A stretch of DNA of 64,000 nucleotides from the NCBI GenBank assembly GCA_963676865.2, contig CAXXSS010000001.1, positions 2,108,001 through 2,172,000 on the forward strand. The letters are read 5' to 3'. Shown here in pieces: positions 27,384 to 35,628 of the stretch; position 1 is the first letter of the stretch; each line of letters begins with the position of its first letter. The stretch comes from JAAYUD01 sp963676865 (lineage in GTDB: Bacteria; Bacteroidota; Bacteroidia; Bacteroidales; Bacteroidaceae). Made by a program: the position numbers and the translations under genes. The notes beneath the pieces were generated by a model. That model was not told where the DNA came from and searched no databases. It saw nothing but the letters and a program-made list of their open reading frames with translations.

Positions 27384-27557
27384 CTATATTTGAGTTCGGG
27401 ATAAGAACTTAGGTATATCGTTGCGAACGTAGCGGTCTATTTCAACAAAATCATGTTGCAATTTGTGCGCTCTACATTCGTACGTCTCCGCCACGGTGTT
27501 GTAACTAAAGCCGCAATACTCTGCCAGAAAGGCTTTTAAACGTTCTATAATACCTTT
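27384..27557 (-). pseudogene. C-terminal remnant of an unidentified gene, cut at repeat copy B
   Basis: On the minus strand a frame with no start codon runs for 56 sense codons (ERLKAFLAEYCGFSYNTV ... RYVRNDIPKFLSRTQI) to a TAG. It is closed upstream by a stop inside repeat copy B. Codon use looks like real protein. Repeat copy A carries a matching ERLK-F start that decays at once. It is probably the 3' end of a gene destroyed by, or carried with, the repeat. I do not recognise the product. Confidence 0.4.
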
Positions 27558-27653
27558 TTAAAAGGGTGAAGTCTATGAGACATACTGATGAAAATTTACT
27601 CATATCAGAACGATTTCATGCTTTGTCCTAAGAAGACTGTCGTTCCACATATG

Positions 27654-28972
27654 CAGGGCTGACGCATTAAGAATTCAGTTCGTATTTTTCTCATTATATA
27701 TTATTAACTCAATATATTGATATATAGTATATTATATATGCATACGTGTCCGTATTATTTACTATATTTGTATAGCTTTTATACATAAATAAATAAACGA
27801 TATGGACTTAGTAACGATATTAAGAGAAGTAGAAGACCCCAGAAGGGATCATTTAAAGGAGCACAGTTTGGGGTGTATTTTTTATATTACAATGGCCGCG
27901 GTAGTTTGCGGTGCTGAAAGCTGGTATGAAGTAGCTGAATTCGGCAAAATGAAAGAGCCCTTTCTCCGTTCCCGTATAAAGGGCTTTAAAGGTGTTCCTT
28001 CCCATGATACCTTTAACAGAGTTTTCTCCATTCTTGATCCAAAGGAACTTGAACGTGGTTTCAGGATGTGGATTCATGAGATATGTGGAAAATATAGTGG
28101 TATAGTGGCAATAGACGGGAAGGAAATATGTGGTGCAAGAGTGGAAAAGAAAGACGGCAGTTTTGAGCCTTTACGTATGGTCAGTGCATGGGCTGCATCC
28201 AATGGCGTTACACTTGGGCAGGAGAAGGTGGGCAAGAAGAGCAATGAAATAAAAGCCATTCCAAAACTGATAAAGGCTTTAGATTTGTCGGGATGTGTAG
28301 TGACCATAGACGCCATGGGTTGTCAGCATGAAATAGTTGAAACGATCATAAAAAACAAGGCGGACTTTGTCATCTGTGTGAAAGACAACCAGAAGAAACT
28401 GCATAATGAGATAAAAAGCTACTTCACAGGTATCGACTTTAATGGGAATAAGATCAATGGACACGGGCATATACCACCAACCAGGTACCAGGCTTCATAC
28501 ACAGAGGAATGCGGTCATGGACGGAAGGAAAGGAGATATTGCCAAGTATATAACAATGGGATGACAGGTGAAATTTTAGGGTGGGAAGGTGTCCGCTCCG
28601 TCGTTTGTCAGACAAAGATCACGACTCAGCTGAAAAGCAAGAAAACAGTAGAGGAAAAACATTATTATATCACATCCCTACCTTTGGATTCGGACAGAAT
28701 CATGCAGGCTATAAGGACGCATTGGAGCATAGAGAACAATCTGCATTGGCAGTTGGACGTGACCTTTAACGAGGACGATACCAGAAAAAGAAAGAATGCG
28801 GCGCAGAATTTCTCCCTCATCAGCAAGATCGCACTCGCCCAAATAAAAAACAGCCAAAGAAAGGGGAGCTTCAAAATGAAAAGGAAACTTGCAGGATGGG
28901 ATGAAAATTACATGATAGAACTATTGGATTCAAACTGGACACAAAATTCAAATTCTTAATGCGTCAGCCCTG
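27654..28972 (+). mobile_element. ISAs1-family insertion sequence, copy B (complete, 1319 bp)
   Basis: Same ends and length as the copy at 11300-12618 but in opposite orientation. The 9-bp target duplication is CCACATATG at 27645-27653 and 28973-28981, the reverse complement of the duplication around copy A. The insertion is in the first box of the palindrome array of repeat copy B. Near identity between the two copies shows recent activity. Confidence 0.95.
27802..28959 (+). CDS. ISAs1-family transposase
   Basis: A 385-residue DDE transposase, almost identical to that at 11313-12470. It has the ISAs1-type N-terminal domain and the catalytic-type segments VAIDGKEICGA, VTIDAMGCQHEI and WSIENNLHWQLD. 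Its C-terminus (SNWTQNSNS) and an internal EIKAI differ from the other copy. The frame is intact, so the element should be able to move itself. Confidence 0.95.
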   Translation: MDLVTILREVEDPRRDHLKEHSLGCIFYITMAAVVCGAESWYEVAEFGKMKEPFLRSRIKGFKGVPSHDTFNRVFSILDPKELERGFRMWIHEICGKYSGIVAIDGKEICGARVEKKDGSFEPLRMVSAWAASNGVTLGQEKVGKKSNEIKAIPKLIKALDLSGCVVTIDAMGCQHEIVETIIKNKADFVICVKDNQKKLHNEIKSYFTGIDFNGNKINGHGHIPPTRYQASYTEECGHGRKERRYCQVYNNGMTGEILGWEGVRSVVCQTKITTQLKSKKTVEEKHYYITSLPLDSDRIMQAIRTHWSIENNLHWQLDVTFNEDDTRKRKNAAQNFSLISKIALAQIKNSQRKGSFKMKRKLAGWDENYMIELLDSNWTQNSNS

Positions 28973-28973
28973 C

Positions 28974-29049
28974 CACATATGTGAGTTGATCGAATCACAT
29001 ATATGGAACGATCGACTCATATATGTGATTCGATCAACTCACATATGTG
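28974..29049. repeat. Array of four 10-bp palindromes at exact 22-bp period (copy B)
   Basis: Boxes start at 28974 (CACATATGTG, rebuilt across the IS target duplication), 28996 (CACATATATG), 29018 (CATATATGTG) and 29040 (CACATATGTG). The 12-base spacers are AGTTGATCGAAT, GAACGATCGACT and ATTCGATCAACT. With the IS and one target duplication removed, the array and its flanks form a perfect inverted repeat of 40 bp per arm around a 12-bp centre (29006-29017). The order of box and spacer types differs from copy A, but the period does not. Confidence 0.88.
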
Positions 29050-29123
29050 GAACGACAAAACCTGAATGAGTCAACAGAAAGACCTTAAATACGAGAAGCA
29101 TGATTCAATAAGATGTGTACAAA

Positions 29124-29372
29124 ATGCCTTCTTTTAGAGAAGAATCGTACCACTTCCATGCACGGGCGATAAGCGAGGGAGCCATTACCTACGAGCAATT
29201 AAAATGATTTGGAGTATGCTTCATCGGAAGCACCGGTTGGCGTATCAAAGTGTTGGGCAATGTGGAAAATATTCTCTACTCTCGCGAGAAGGTCCGCACA
29301 ACAGCAGCTTATATTCTTATGCCTGAGAGTTTCTACACGGTGCACACACTACGGATACCGATGATGACTTAA
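29124..29372 (+). pseudogene. Decayed small reading frame inside repeat copy B
   Basis: From the ATG at 29124 a frame reads MPSFREESYHFHARAISEGA and on to a TGA at 29205-29207, then continues in the same frame for 54 codons (GSTGWRIKVLGNVENILYSR ...) to a TAA at 29370-29372. Repeat copy A has the matching start (KPSLWEEEPDHFHTWAVNKEA) and end but lacks the middle. Conservation of amino-acid pattern between diverged copies suggests a former protein. The opening faintly recalls HU-like DNA-binding proteins of Bacteroidota, but I cannot support that assignment. Confidence 0.3.
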
Positions 29373-29435
29373 TCGGTTGAGTAAGCGTCTCCGCGATTAT
29401 GCGTTGTTCTTAAAATAAAAAATACAATCCTTTAT

Positions 29436-31016
29436 TTATGAGTCTTTTTTGTATCTGTCAGGAAGTAGTTCCCGATATTTTTCCAGTGGCGTGTTGGGTT
29501 GCCACTCTGCTGTCGTGTTGATGATATCGGTGAGATATTGGAACAGATTTATTCCATTCATGCGACATGACAATGCCAGCGTGTAGAGTATGGCTCCCCT
29601 TTCGGCCCCTTTATGGCTGCCGAAAAACAGAGAGTTCCTTCTTGATATAGAGAAGTAACGGTTCATCCGCTCTACCGTATTATTGTCCAGCCTTGTCGCC
29701 CCGTGCTTGAAGATGTTCTCGATGGCCTCCCATTCATTTCTCATATAGACGACCGCCGCGTATAGCTCGCTTTTGGGAAGCAGGCCGGGACCTGATTCTA
29801 TCCGATCGAGGTGCGCCCTTATTTCTTCCAGGACCGGAGGAGCATATTCGTTTCGGAATCTACGATTCTTCTCTTCCGTCCAGTTCTTTTCTCCGATTCG
29901 ATGTTTGTGCTCCCGGTGATACAGCTTATTGATCAACCCCACCATCTTTCCGGCCTCTTCGTCCTCACCGCAATCAATAAATTTCCGTTTGACGTGTTGC
30001 AGGCAGGCTATTCGCGTGATATGGGGATAACCTTCTTTTTGAAGTTTCCGATAGGGAGAGTAGCCGTCGCTCTGTATGACGCCCCTGTAGTCTTCCAACT
30101 CTCGAAGAATCACATCTTCCGACCGGGAACCGTCTTGGTAAAGTACATACAACAGCTTACTCCTCATTCCGATGATTACCCACAGGTACCCTTTTCTGAC
30201 TCCGCGACCCTTGCCGTTCTTCTCCCTGACGAGTATTTTGTAATACGTCTCATCGGCGGAGATATAATTATCCCGGAGAACGGTTTGCCTGGTACACTTG
30301 TAGAGATTCTCCAACAACAGGGACGCTCTTTCGATCAGCTTATGGGCGGTAGGCTTTTTCAGAGTGAAGCCATGGCTTTCAAAATAACCGATGATTCGTT
30401 CCATCGGTACGGATTGTATGTAGCGAAGCTCCATCAGTCCGGCGATAAAGGAGGCGTCGTAATTGGAGTTCAAGAAAGCCGAAGGGGGAGTCTTGCCCGT
30501 ATAGACGCGGCCGTCTTGTGTATAAGAGTGGATGTTGTAGACGTGTTTAATGAAACGCATGGGCACGCATTCGTAACGGATGGATATACGCAGCTTCTCC
30601 GACAACGGCCGAGCCTTGTTCCTGTCGAACTCCGCCTGCTCGGGGTAGATGTCGTGTTCTTCCACCTCCATGTCCGCGTGCATGTCACGCCTGGCCCCGT
30701 TATTCTTCCGGGCCTTCCTCTGAAGGCTTCTTTCCTCTTCCTGCCGCCGCCTTTCCTCATCGGTAAGAAGCACCGGCGGGGGGAGCTGTTTCTCGGATGT
30801 GACGGCAATCAGTTTGCCCAGTCCCTTGCAGACGCGTTTCTGTTTGCTCAGGGATTCACCTTTCTGAAGGAGCGCCTCCCTCAGGGATGCCACTTCCGTT
30901 ATAAGTTCCGTGATTTGCTCGGATTGTCTTTTCTCTTGTTCGCGCAAATCATCAATCAGCTTTTTATAGCTGCCTATTTGCTGCTTCAACAGTTCGACAA
31001 TCTCATCCTTTCTCAT
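29436..31016 (-). CDS. tnpC: IS66-family transposase (TnpC)
   Basis: The DDE transposase of the element, 526 residues. An N-terminal coiled coil (residues 1 to about 60, VELLKQQIGSYKKLIDDLREQ) leads to the zinc-finger-like and central IS66 regions (MRFIKHVYNIHSY, PTAHKLIERASLLL), followed by the catalytic part (ISADETYYKILV, GYLWVIIGMRSKLLYVLY, ESGPGLLPKSELYAAVVYM, DNNTVERMNRYFSISRRNSLFFGSHKGAERGAI). A long antisense frame over it is a shadow. Full length and intact. Confidence 0.95.
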   Translation of the reverse strand: MRKDEIVELLKQQIGSYKKLIDDLREQEKRQSEQITELITEVASLREALLQKGESLSKQKRVCKGLGKLIAVTSEKQLPPPVLLTDEERRRQEEERSLQRKARKNNGARRDMHADMEVEEHDIYPEQAEFDRNKARPLSEKLRISIRYECVPMRFIKHVYNIHSYTQDGRVYTGKTPPSAFLNSNYDASFIAGLMELRYIQSVPMERIIGYFESHGFTLKKPTAHKLIERASLLLENLYKCTRQTVLRDNYISADETYYKILVREKNGKGRGVRKGYLWVIIGMRSKLLYVLYQDGSRSEDVILRELEDYRGVIQSDGYSPYRKLQKEGYPHITRIACLQHVKRKFIDCGEDEEAGKMVGLINKLYHREHKHRIGEKNWTEEKNRRFRNEYAPPVLEEIRAHLDRIESGPGLLPKSELYAAVVYMRNEWEAIENIFKHGATRLDNNTVERMNRYFSISRRNSLFFGSHKGAERGAILYTLALSCRMNGINLFQYLTDIINTTAEWQPNTPLEKYRELLPDRYKKDS

Positions 31017-31103
31017 AGTACAAAGGTACCAAAAATCACCGGAATATCAAACGAAAAGCTCGACTTTTTTCATGATTAATTTACTATAAACAGGACCTTT
31101 CAG

Positions 31104-31454
31104 CTATATTCGGAAACGCTTTCGCAGCCTTACGGACCCAAGCGACACTCCGTTGAGAATAAAGGAGAGTGTGTTCCACCCGATCTCGTAATTGCCCGTA
31201 CGCGGGTTGAAAACGGGCACTTCGAAACTGCCGCCCTCAAGCCGTTTGTAATACAGCAAAAAACCGTCGCCGTCCCACTTGAGTATCTTCACGCTTTGTC
31301 TTTTCTTTCCGAAGAAGATGAACGCGTCACCCGAAACGGGAGAGAGCTCTTTCATTTCAGAACGTATCATCTTGTAAAGTCCGTCAATACCCCGATTCAT
31401 TCGGACATACCCTTGATACAAGTAATATTTGTTGCTTGACGTCAAAGAGTACAT
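31104..31454 (-). CDS. tnpB: IS66 accessory protein TnpB
   Basis: A 116-residue IS66 Orf2 protein (PF05717 type) with the family pattern GIDGLYKMIRSEM, GDAFIFFGKKRQSVKILKWDGDGFLLYYKRLE. It is needed with the other two IS66 proteins for transposition. Its start overlaps the end of the upstream tnpA by 13 bases, the usual coupling in IS66. Confidence 0.93.
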   Translation of the reverse strand: MYSLTSSNKYYLYQGYVRMNRGIDGLYKMIRSEMKELSPVSGDAFIFFGKKRQSVKILKWDGDGFLLYYKRLEGGSFEVPVFNPRTGNYEIGWNTLSFILNGVSLGSVRLRKRFRI

Positions 31455-31852
31455 AACTCGCCCTCCATTCTTTCGTAACTCAGGATCAGGCCCATTATAC
31501 CCTCGGGAGTCGCCTCTTTGACGGTGACGCTCGTACCGCTGTTGAAGGTGATATGGATGCCCAGTAGTGAAGGCCCCGCTTTCGGAATACCGGACGCCAC
31601 TATCGGCGTGAACATCCGCCCCGCCTCCTTGACGTCGGGTATGGAGCCGCCGTAATAGCGATGGAGAACCTCTTTCTTTAGTTGGGATACCGAATGTCCA
31701 CGGTCGAGCATCCAGCTGCGCATCCCATTCAAGTCCGTACGGTTTTTAGCTGCAATTTCTGACAAACTGCAACGATAATTCACAGTGAGTTCCTTTCCGA
31801 ACATCTCCCATACATGCCGAAATCGCATTTCTGCTGTTTTTGATGTTACCAT
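31442..31852 (-). CDS. tnpA: IS66 accessory protein TnpA
   Basis: A 136-residue first ORF of the element. It has an N-terminal helix-rich part (NYRCSLSEIAAKNRTDLNGMRSWMLDRGHSVSQLKKEVLHRY) compatible with DNA binding and a C-terminal part (HITFNSGTSVTVKEATPEGIMGLILSYERME) seen in Bacteroidota IS66 Orf1 proteins. Assignment rests on position and pattern. Confidence 0.85.
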   Translation of the reverse strand: MVTSKTAEMRFRHVWEMFGKELTVNYRCSLSEIAAKNRTDLNGMRSWMLDRGHSVSQLKKEVLHRYYGGSIPDVKEAGRMFTPIVASGIPKAGPSLLGIHITFNSGTSVTVKEATPEGIMGLILSYERMEGELCTL

Positions 31853-32161
31853 TTCTAATTTTATTTTTAAATCAGCACAAAGGTAACGAGCGGGAGCTTA
31901 CCAGAAAAGGCATAATCGCCGAGACGCTTACTCGGTTGATATGCGAAGTGGGCGATCCGCGTTTCATAACACACTAACAATGAGAAAGATAATGCCATTT
32001 CGGAGTCCCGAAAATAGACCATGCTAGTATATCTCTCTCATAGTCAATAAGATAAGGTGACAGGAACTGCTGCAACATTAAAAAACGGTAGAACTACCAT
32101 CACCTGAATAATTCATACTTTTGGAAATGATATCAACTTCTTTCGCTTCATTATCTATCGT

Positions 32162-32983
32162 TTAGATCCATTTCACTTCGGGACTTTTGCGATGAGGTAT
32201 TTTGTAGTAACGATATTTTGGATACCCAATCATCATTGCGGTATGCACGGTGTGCGATTGATCCAATCCAACCATCTTTTTAATCTCTGGAGAATAGCCC
32301 AAAGCGATCATTAAATAACCTGCCCAACATCCTCCTAATTTGAATGAAGGCAAAAGTAATTCCAATTGAGATGTGGCAATGACAGAATCGATAGTTCCAC
32401 TGGTATAAACAGCGTCCGTATATCCTATTACCAGATTCGTGGCGCTGCGGCAAATAATATCGTTGCCTTGTTCAAAAGTGTTGACTAGCTTTTGGAAATT
32501 CAGATATTGAGCCAACTCTGCTTTTTGCTCAATCATTGTTTTCATCCAATTGATTACGGCATTGCTCAATTGAGAAATGAAGTCATGATTGCAAATCATG
32601 ATCCACTTATTTCTTTGGAAGTTAACGCCTGTAGGAGAGTAGCTAACGACTTCAAAAATCTTCTCAAGAATAGACTTGTCTATCGGTTTAGGCAAGAAAG
32701 TTCTGATAGAACGTCGGTTTCGAAAATATACCGACAGATTCTCAGCATTTATTTCCTGTAATTTATCCCGTTGCACGGCTTCTGTTTGAGGCAATAAACG
32801 ATGCTTTAGCGCTTGTTTACTGCATACGGCCTCGCAGTGGCCACAAAGTACGCATCGTTTTTCGTCTTCCTCTTTCATATAAGGAAAGTTCTCTGTATCC
32901 AAACTAATTACCGATACAGGGCAGATTGCTACGCAAGTTCCACATTGTTGGCAGCTTGTGTGATCGATCATTAAAGTATTCAT
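32162..32983 (-). CDS. Ferredoxin-nitroreductase fusion protein
   Basis: The N-terminus is a two-cluster ferredoxin domain: Cys11, 14, 17, 21 (CQQCGTCVAICP) and Cys44, 47, 50, 54 (CVLCGHCEAVC), binding two [4Fe-4S] clusters. From about residue 80 an FMN nitroreductase domain follows (YFRNRRSIRTFLPKPIDKSIL, VSYSPTGVNFQRNKW, GCWAGYLMIALGY). Such fusions are common in anaerobes and reduce quinones, nitro compounds or unknown acceptors with ferredoxin electrons. It starts 200 bases from the ABC-F gene and ends 42 bases from the edge of repeat copy B. No substrate can be given. Confidence 0.9.
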   Translation of the reverse strand: MNTLMIDHTSCQQCGTCVAICPVSVISLDTENFPYMKEEDEKRCVLCGHCEAVCSKQALKHRLLPQTEAVQRDKLQEINAENLSVYFRNRRSIRTFLPKPIDKSILEKIFEVVSYSPTGVNFQRNKWIMICNHDFISQLSNAVINWMKTMIEQKAELAQYLNFQKLVNTFEQGNDIICRSATNLVIGYTDAVYTSGTIDSVIATSQLELLLPSFKLGGCWAGYLMIALGYSPEIKKMVGLDQSHTVHTAMMIGYPKYRYYKIPHRKSPEVKWI

Positions 32984-33183
32984 TTTTCTTTATACGTATT
33001 AATTTTGCATTTATCATCCCATTCTTGACATTCTACATGCGAGGCAGCTCATTACAAGTATCCGTTCGATATAGCCGATTCTATTTATCGGGCACCAACA
33101 AAAGTAAAGGCTGCTCAAATTTATAAACTTTATTTGATAGATTTGCTTTTGTATGAAGTAATTTTTTGTTGTGCCTTAACCAT

Positions 33184-34791
33184 TCACTTGTTTACTTCTG
33201 TTCTATCGTTTAACTTTATAACCCTTGTTATTCCTATCTCTTCGATAAAATATTTGTCATGAGAAATTACGATAAGGGTTCCTCTGTAGCTCTTAATGGT
33301 ATCGGTAAGGATAGAAAGACTGGATAAGTCCAAGTCGTTTGTCGGTTCATCCAGTACCATAACGTCTGGGATATTATTCGAAATCATAAGGCAGCAGAAG
33401 TAAAACCTCATACGCTCACCGCCGCTTAAAGTTCGGCAATTTCTATCCCATGTGCTTTTGGGAAACAAGGCTCTGTTAAGTTTTAATTTCACTTCGTGAT
33501 CCGGCAAGTTGCCTTCGTTATACTTGTGAGCAAGCTCTAAGATGGTCGTGTCCTTATTAACTTGGCTATATTCTTGTTCGAGGTAAATAGAAGAGAAGTC
33601 TGCTCTTTTTATCGTCCCTTCTGTGGGCAACAATTCACCTATTAGCAATTTGGCTAATGATGTTTTGCCTGTTCCGTTATTGCCTGCTATCTGAATGCGC
33701 TCTCCACTACGTATTTCTATATTTAAAGGCTGTTGCCAAATGGGGGAATATTCCTTATACGCAGCATTTGCATCTACAGTGGTGATTAGTATCTTGTTTT
33801 TGTGTAATTGGGCGTCCTTAATATCAATTTTCAGTATATGCTCTTTTTGTTGCCTTTGTTTTAAATCATAGAGCTTCTGTTTACTTTTGCCGATAATCTC
33901 AGAATGTTTCTCTGATAACTTGGCTCCTGTATTTTCTCCTTTTGCTTGTCGTCCATTTAAAACGATGCGCGGAATCCCTGATACCAATTTCCCTCCTCGG
34001 GTGGCTTTCTTGTCTTGCCGCTCTCTTGACTTCCGTGCCCTCAATTGAGCTAAATGCAACATCTTTTCTTCCGAATCGATTTGTCTCGTCAGTGCCTGTC
34101 TCTCCATTTCATGTTGTTCTTCATAAAAAGAGTAGTTACCTCCGTATCTTTTAATACCTTTTTCGGATAGTTCGTATACTGTATTTAGTAGGTTCAGTAG
34201 GGTGATGTCGTGACTTACTACTATTATTGTAGCTTTGCTATTGATGATAAAGTCGTAAAATGTTTCTCTACTACTTTCATCCAGATGGTTAGTCGGTTCG
34301 TCTAAAAGGATAATATCAGGGGTGTGAATCAATAAACCGGCTAAATGTATTTTGGTCTTCTCTCCTCCGCTCAGTTCGTCTATGCGAGATTGTAAATCAA
34401 CGTTGGTCAATCCCCAGAAGTTAAGGGCCAAACGGCATCTTGATTCAATATCCCAATCGTCGGCAAGCTTGTCGTATGCCCTCTGGTCGGTACTTCCGTT
34501 ATAGATGGAATGGAGTGCTTCTATCTTTTCGGCAACTCCGAGAACTTCAGAGATGCATTGTCCTTGAAAATCCAGTTGCTGGGGAATATAATAGGGTCTT
34601 GAGGTACTCTGGATGCCACCGCAAGAAGGTATAAGGAAGCCTGCCAACAGCTTTAGTAACGTAGATTTGCCTGCGCCATTATGACCTATGACGGATACTT
34701 TCTCGCCAGCAGCGACAGAGAGGCTGATATGCTCAAACACAAAGTTGGTGTTTGGATAGTGATAGGAAATATCACTAAGAATAATACTCAT
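33184..34791 (-). CDS. ABC-F family ATPase (ribosome-associated)
   Basis: Two ATP-binding cassettes and no membrane segments. Cassette 1 has GHNGAGKST, LSGGEKTKIHLAGLL and IILLDEPTNHLD; cassette 2 has GNNGTGKTSLAKLL, LSGGERMRFYFCCLM and VMVLDEPTNDLD. Between them (about residues 220-310) lies a basic linker (EMERQALTRQIDSEEKML, RARKSRERQDKKATRGGK), the part that reaches into the ribosome in this family. It may be a translation factor or give antibiotic protection; sequence alone does not decide. 535 residues, full length. A TATATTTG -7 box lies at 34924-34931 on this strand, but its -33 partner is unclear. Confidence 0.92.
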   Translation of the reverse strand: MSIILSDISYHYPNTNFVFEHISLSVAAGEKVSVIGHNGAGKSTLLKLLAGFLIPSCGGIQSTSRPYYIPQQLDFQGQCISEVLGVAEKIEALHSIYNGSTDQRAYDKLADDWDIESRCRLALNFWGLTNVDLQSRIDELSGGEKTKIHLAGLLIHTPDIILLDEPTNHLDESSRETFYDFIINSKATIIVVSHDITLLNLLNTVYELSEKGIKRYGGNYSFYEEQHEMERQALTRQIDSEEKMLHLAQLRARKSRERQDKKATRGGKLVSGIPRIVLNGRQAKGENTGAKLSEKHSEIIGKSKQKLYDLKQRQQKEHILKIDIKDAQLHKNKILITTVDANAAYKEYSPIWQQPLNIEIRSGERIQIAGNNGTGKTSLAKLLIGELLPTEGTIKRADFSSIYLEQEYSQVNKDTTILELAHKYNEGNLPDHEVKLKLNRALFPKSTWDRNCRTLSGGERMRFYFCCLMISNNIPDVMVLDEPTNDLDLSSLSILTDTIKSYRGTLIVISHDKYFIEEIGITRVIKLNDRTEVNK

Positions 34792-34920
34792 GTTATGATA
34801 AATAATTAATAGCGATCTTTTATTAGATCACTTAAACCGAAAACTATTTTAATTCACAGAAGAGGTTTAATAAAACCGGTTATTAATTATTTATTCTCAT
34901 TGGTATGCTTTTATATTCGG

Positions 34921-34986
34921 ATGCAAATATAATAATTAATATGTTTGCATATGTATTATGGGCAAAGAAAAAGAGATTCTTTGCCC
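34921..34986. repeat. Two inverted repeats in the ABC-F/gamma-CA gap
   Basis: ATGCAAA (34921-34927) and TTTGCAT (34944-34950) form one inverted repeat that includes the -7 box on the minus strand. GGGCAAAGAA (34960-34969) and TTCTTTGCCC (34977-34986) form a perfect 10-bp hairpin. The second may end the minus-strand pepP-CA transcript, but it has no T-run, so a role is inferred. Apart from this the 280-base gap shows nothing. Confidence 0.5.
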
Positions 34987-35071
34987 TTCAAAATGACGTA
35001 AAAGTCTAGCTACTTTTTCATCTTTATGCTATCACAATAAGATACAGAAGTCCTTTCTACGACATACGTAT

Positions 35072-35587
35072 CTATTCTTCATACCATGATGCGTACATGT
35101 GATAGTTTCGAGCTATCTTATAGTTTATCTCTTTTGCTTGTTCGGGAGCCACTTCTTTGATAAATTTGGCCGGAACTCCTCCCCATATCGTATGTGGTGG
35201 AATGATTGTATCTTTCAGTACCAGTGCTCCGGCTGCAATGATTGCTCCTTCGCCAATTACGGCGTGATCCAGAACGGTGGAACCCATTCCGATAAGTGCA
35301 TATTCTTTGATCGTTGCCCCATGAATAGTGACGTTGTGTCCTATGGAAACGTTATCGCCTATTTCGATGGTCGATTTCTCGTAGAGTGTATGCAATACGG
35401 TGCCATCTTGAATATTTACGCCATTGCCAATACGAATAGAATTGACATCGCCTCTAACTACTGTATTGAACCAAATACTGCATTCGTCACCTATTTTGAC
35501 ATCGCCGATGATGGTTGCATTGTCGGCTAGAAAGCAGCTATTGCCTATTTCGGGAGTGAATCCTCTTACTGTTTTGATGAGTGCCAT
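35072..35587 (-). CDS. Gamma-class carbonic anhydrase-like hexapeptide-repeat protein
   Basis: A left-handed beta-helix protein of 171 residues made of hexapeptide repeats (NATIIGDVKIGDECSIWFNT, STIEIGDNVSIGHNVTIHGA, VIGEGAIIAAGALV). The three His expected to bind metal are seen in VLHTL and GHNVTIHGA. Family members are gamma carbonic anhydrases or inactive relatives (YrdA/PaaY type). I chose MALIKTVRGF; the frame is open to 35659, but that extension would overlap the upstream pepP gene and is not conserved in character. It starts 41 bases after pepP, probably co-transcribed. Confidence 0.88.
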   Translation of the reverse strand: MALIKTVRGFTPEIGNSCFLADNATIIGDVKIGDECSIWFNTVVRGDVNSIRIGNGVNIQDGTVLHTLYEKSTIEIGDNVSIGHNVTIHGATIKEYALIGMGSTVLDHAVIGEGAIIAAGALVLKDTIIPPHTIWGGVPAKFIKEVAPEQAKEINYKIARNYHMYASWYEE

Positions 35588-35628
35588 AAAAATAATACTA
35601 ATATATATAATTAAGGTATGAGTTTTAT

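Larger units (their letters stand above)
29381..31931 (-). mobile_element. IS66-family insertion sequence (complete, 2551 bp)
   Basis: Inverted ends start GTAAGCGTCTC-GCGATTATG, with one mismatch between ends. An 8-bp direct repeat TCGGTTGA flanks it at 29373-29380 and 31932-31939, the duplication size typical of IS66. It contains three genes on the minus strand in the usual order. Repeat copy A has the uninterrupted site (GACTTAATCGGTTGATA), which confirms the boundaries. GC content is visibly higher than in the neighbours. Confidence 0.95.
27533..32120. repeat. Dispersed repeat, copy B (interrupted by ISAs1 and IS66 elements)
   Basis: The second copy of the repeat at 11111-12994. Without the ISAs1 element (27654-28972) and the IS66 element (29381-31931) it is about 0.7 kb. 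Shared blocks occur in the same order, from AAAAGGGTGAAG near 27559 to ACCATCACCTGAATAATTC near 32100-32114. Copy B keeps about 160 bp (roughly 29180-29340) missing from A. Both copies sit beside minus-strand genes and carry the palindrome array in the same place. Confidence 0.8.

Noticed and set aside
29811..31079. Plus-strand 422-codon frame antisense to the IS66 transposase
   Set aside because: It is a shadow of the high-GC transposase frame; the minus strand carries all IS66 motifs.
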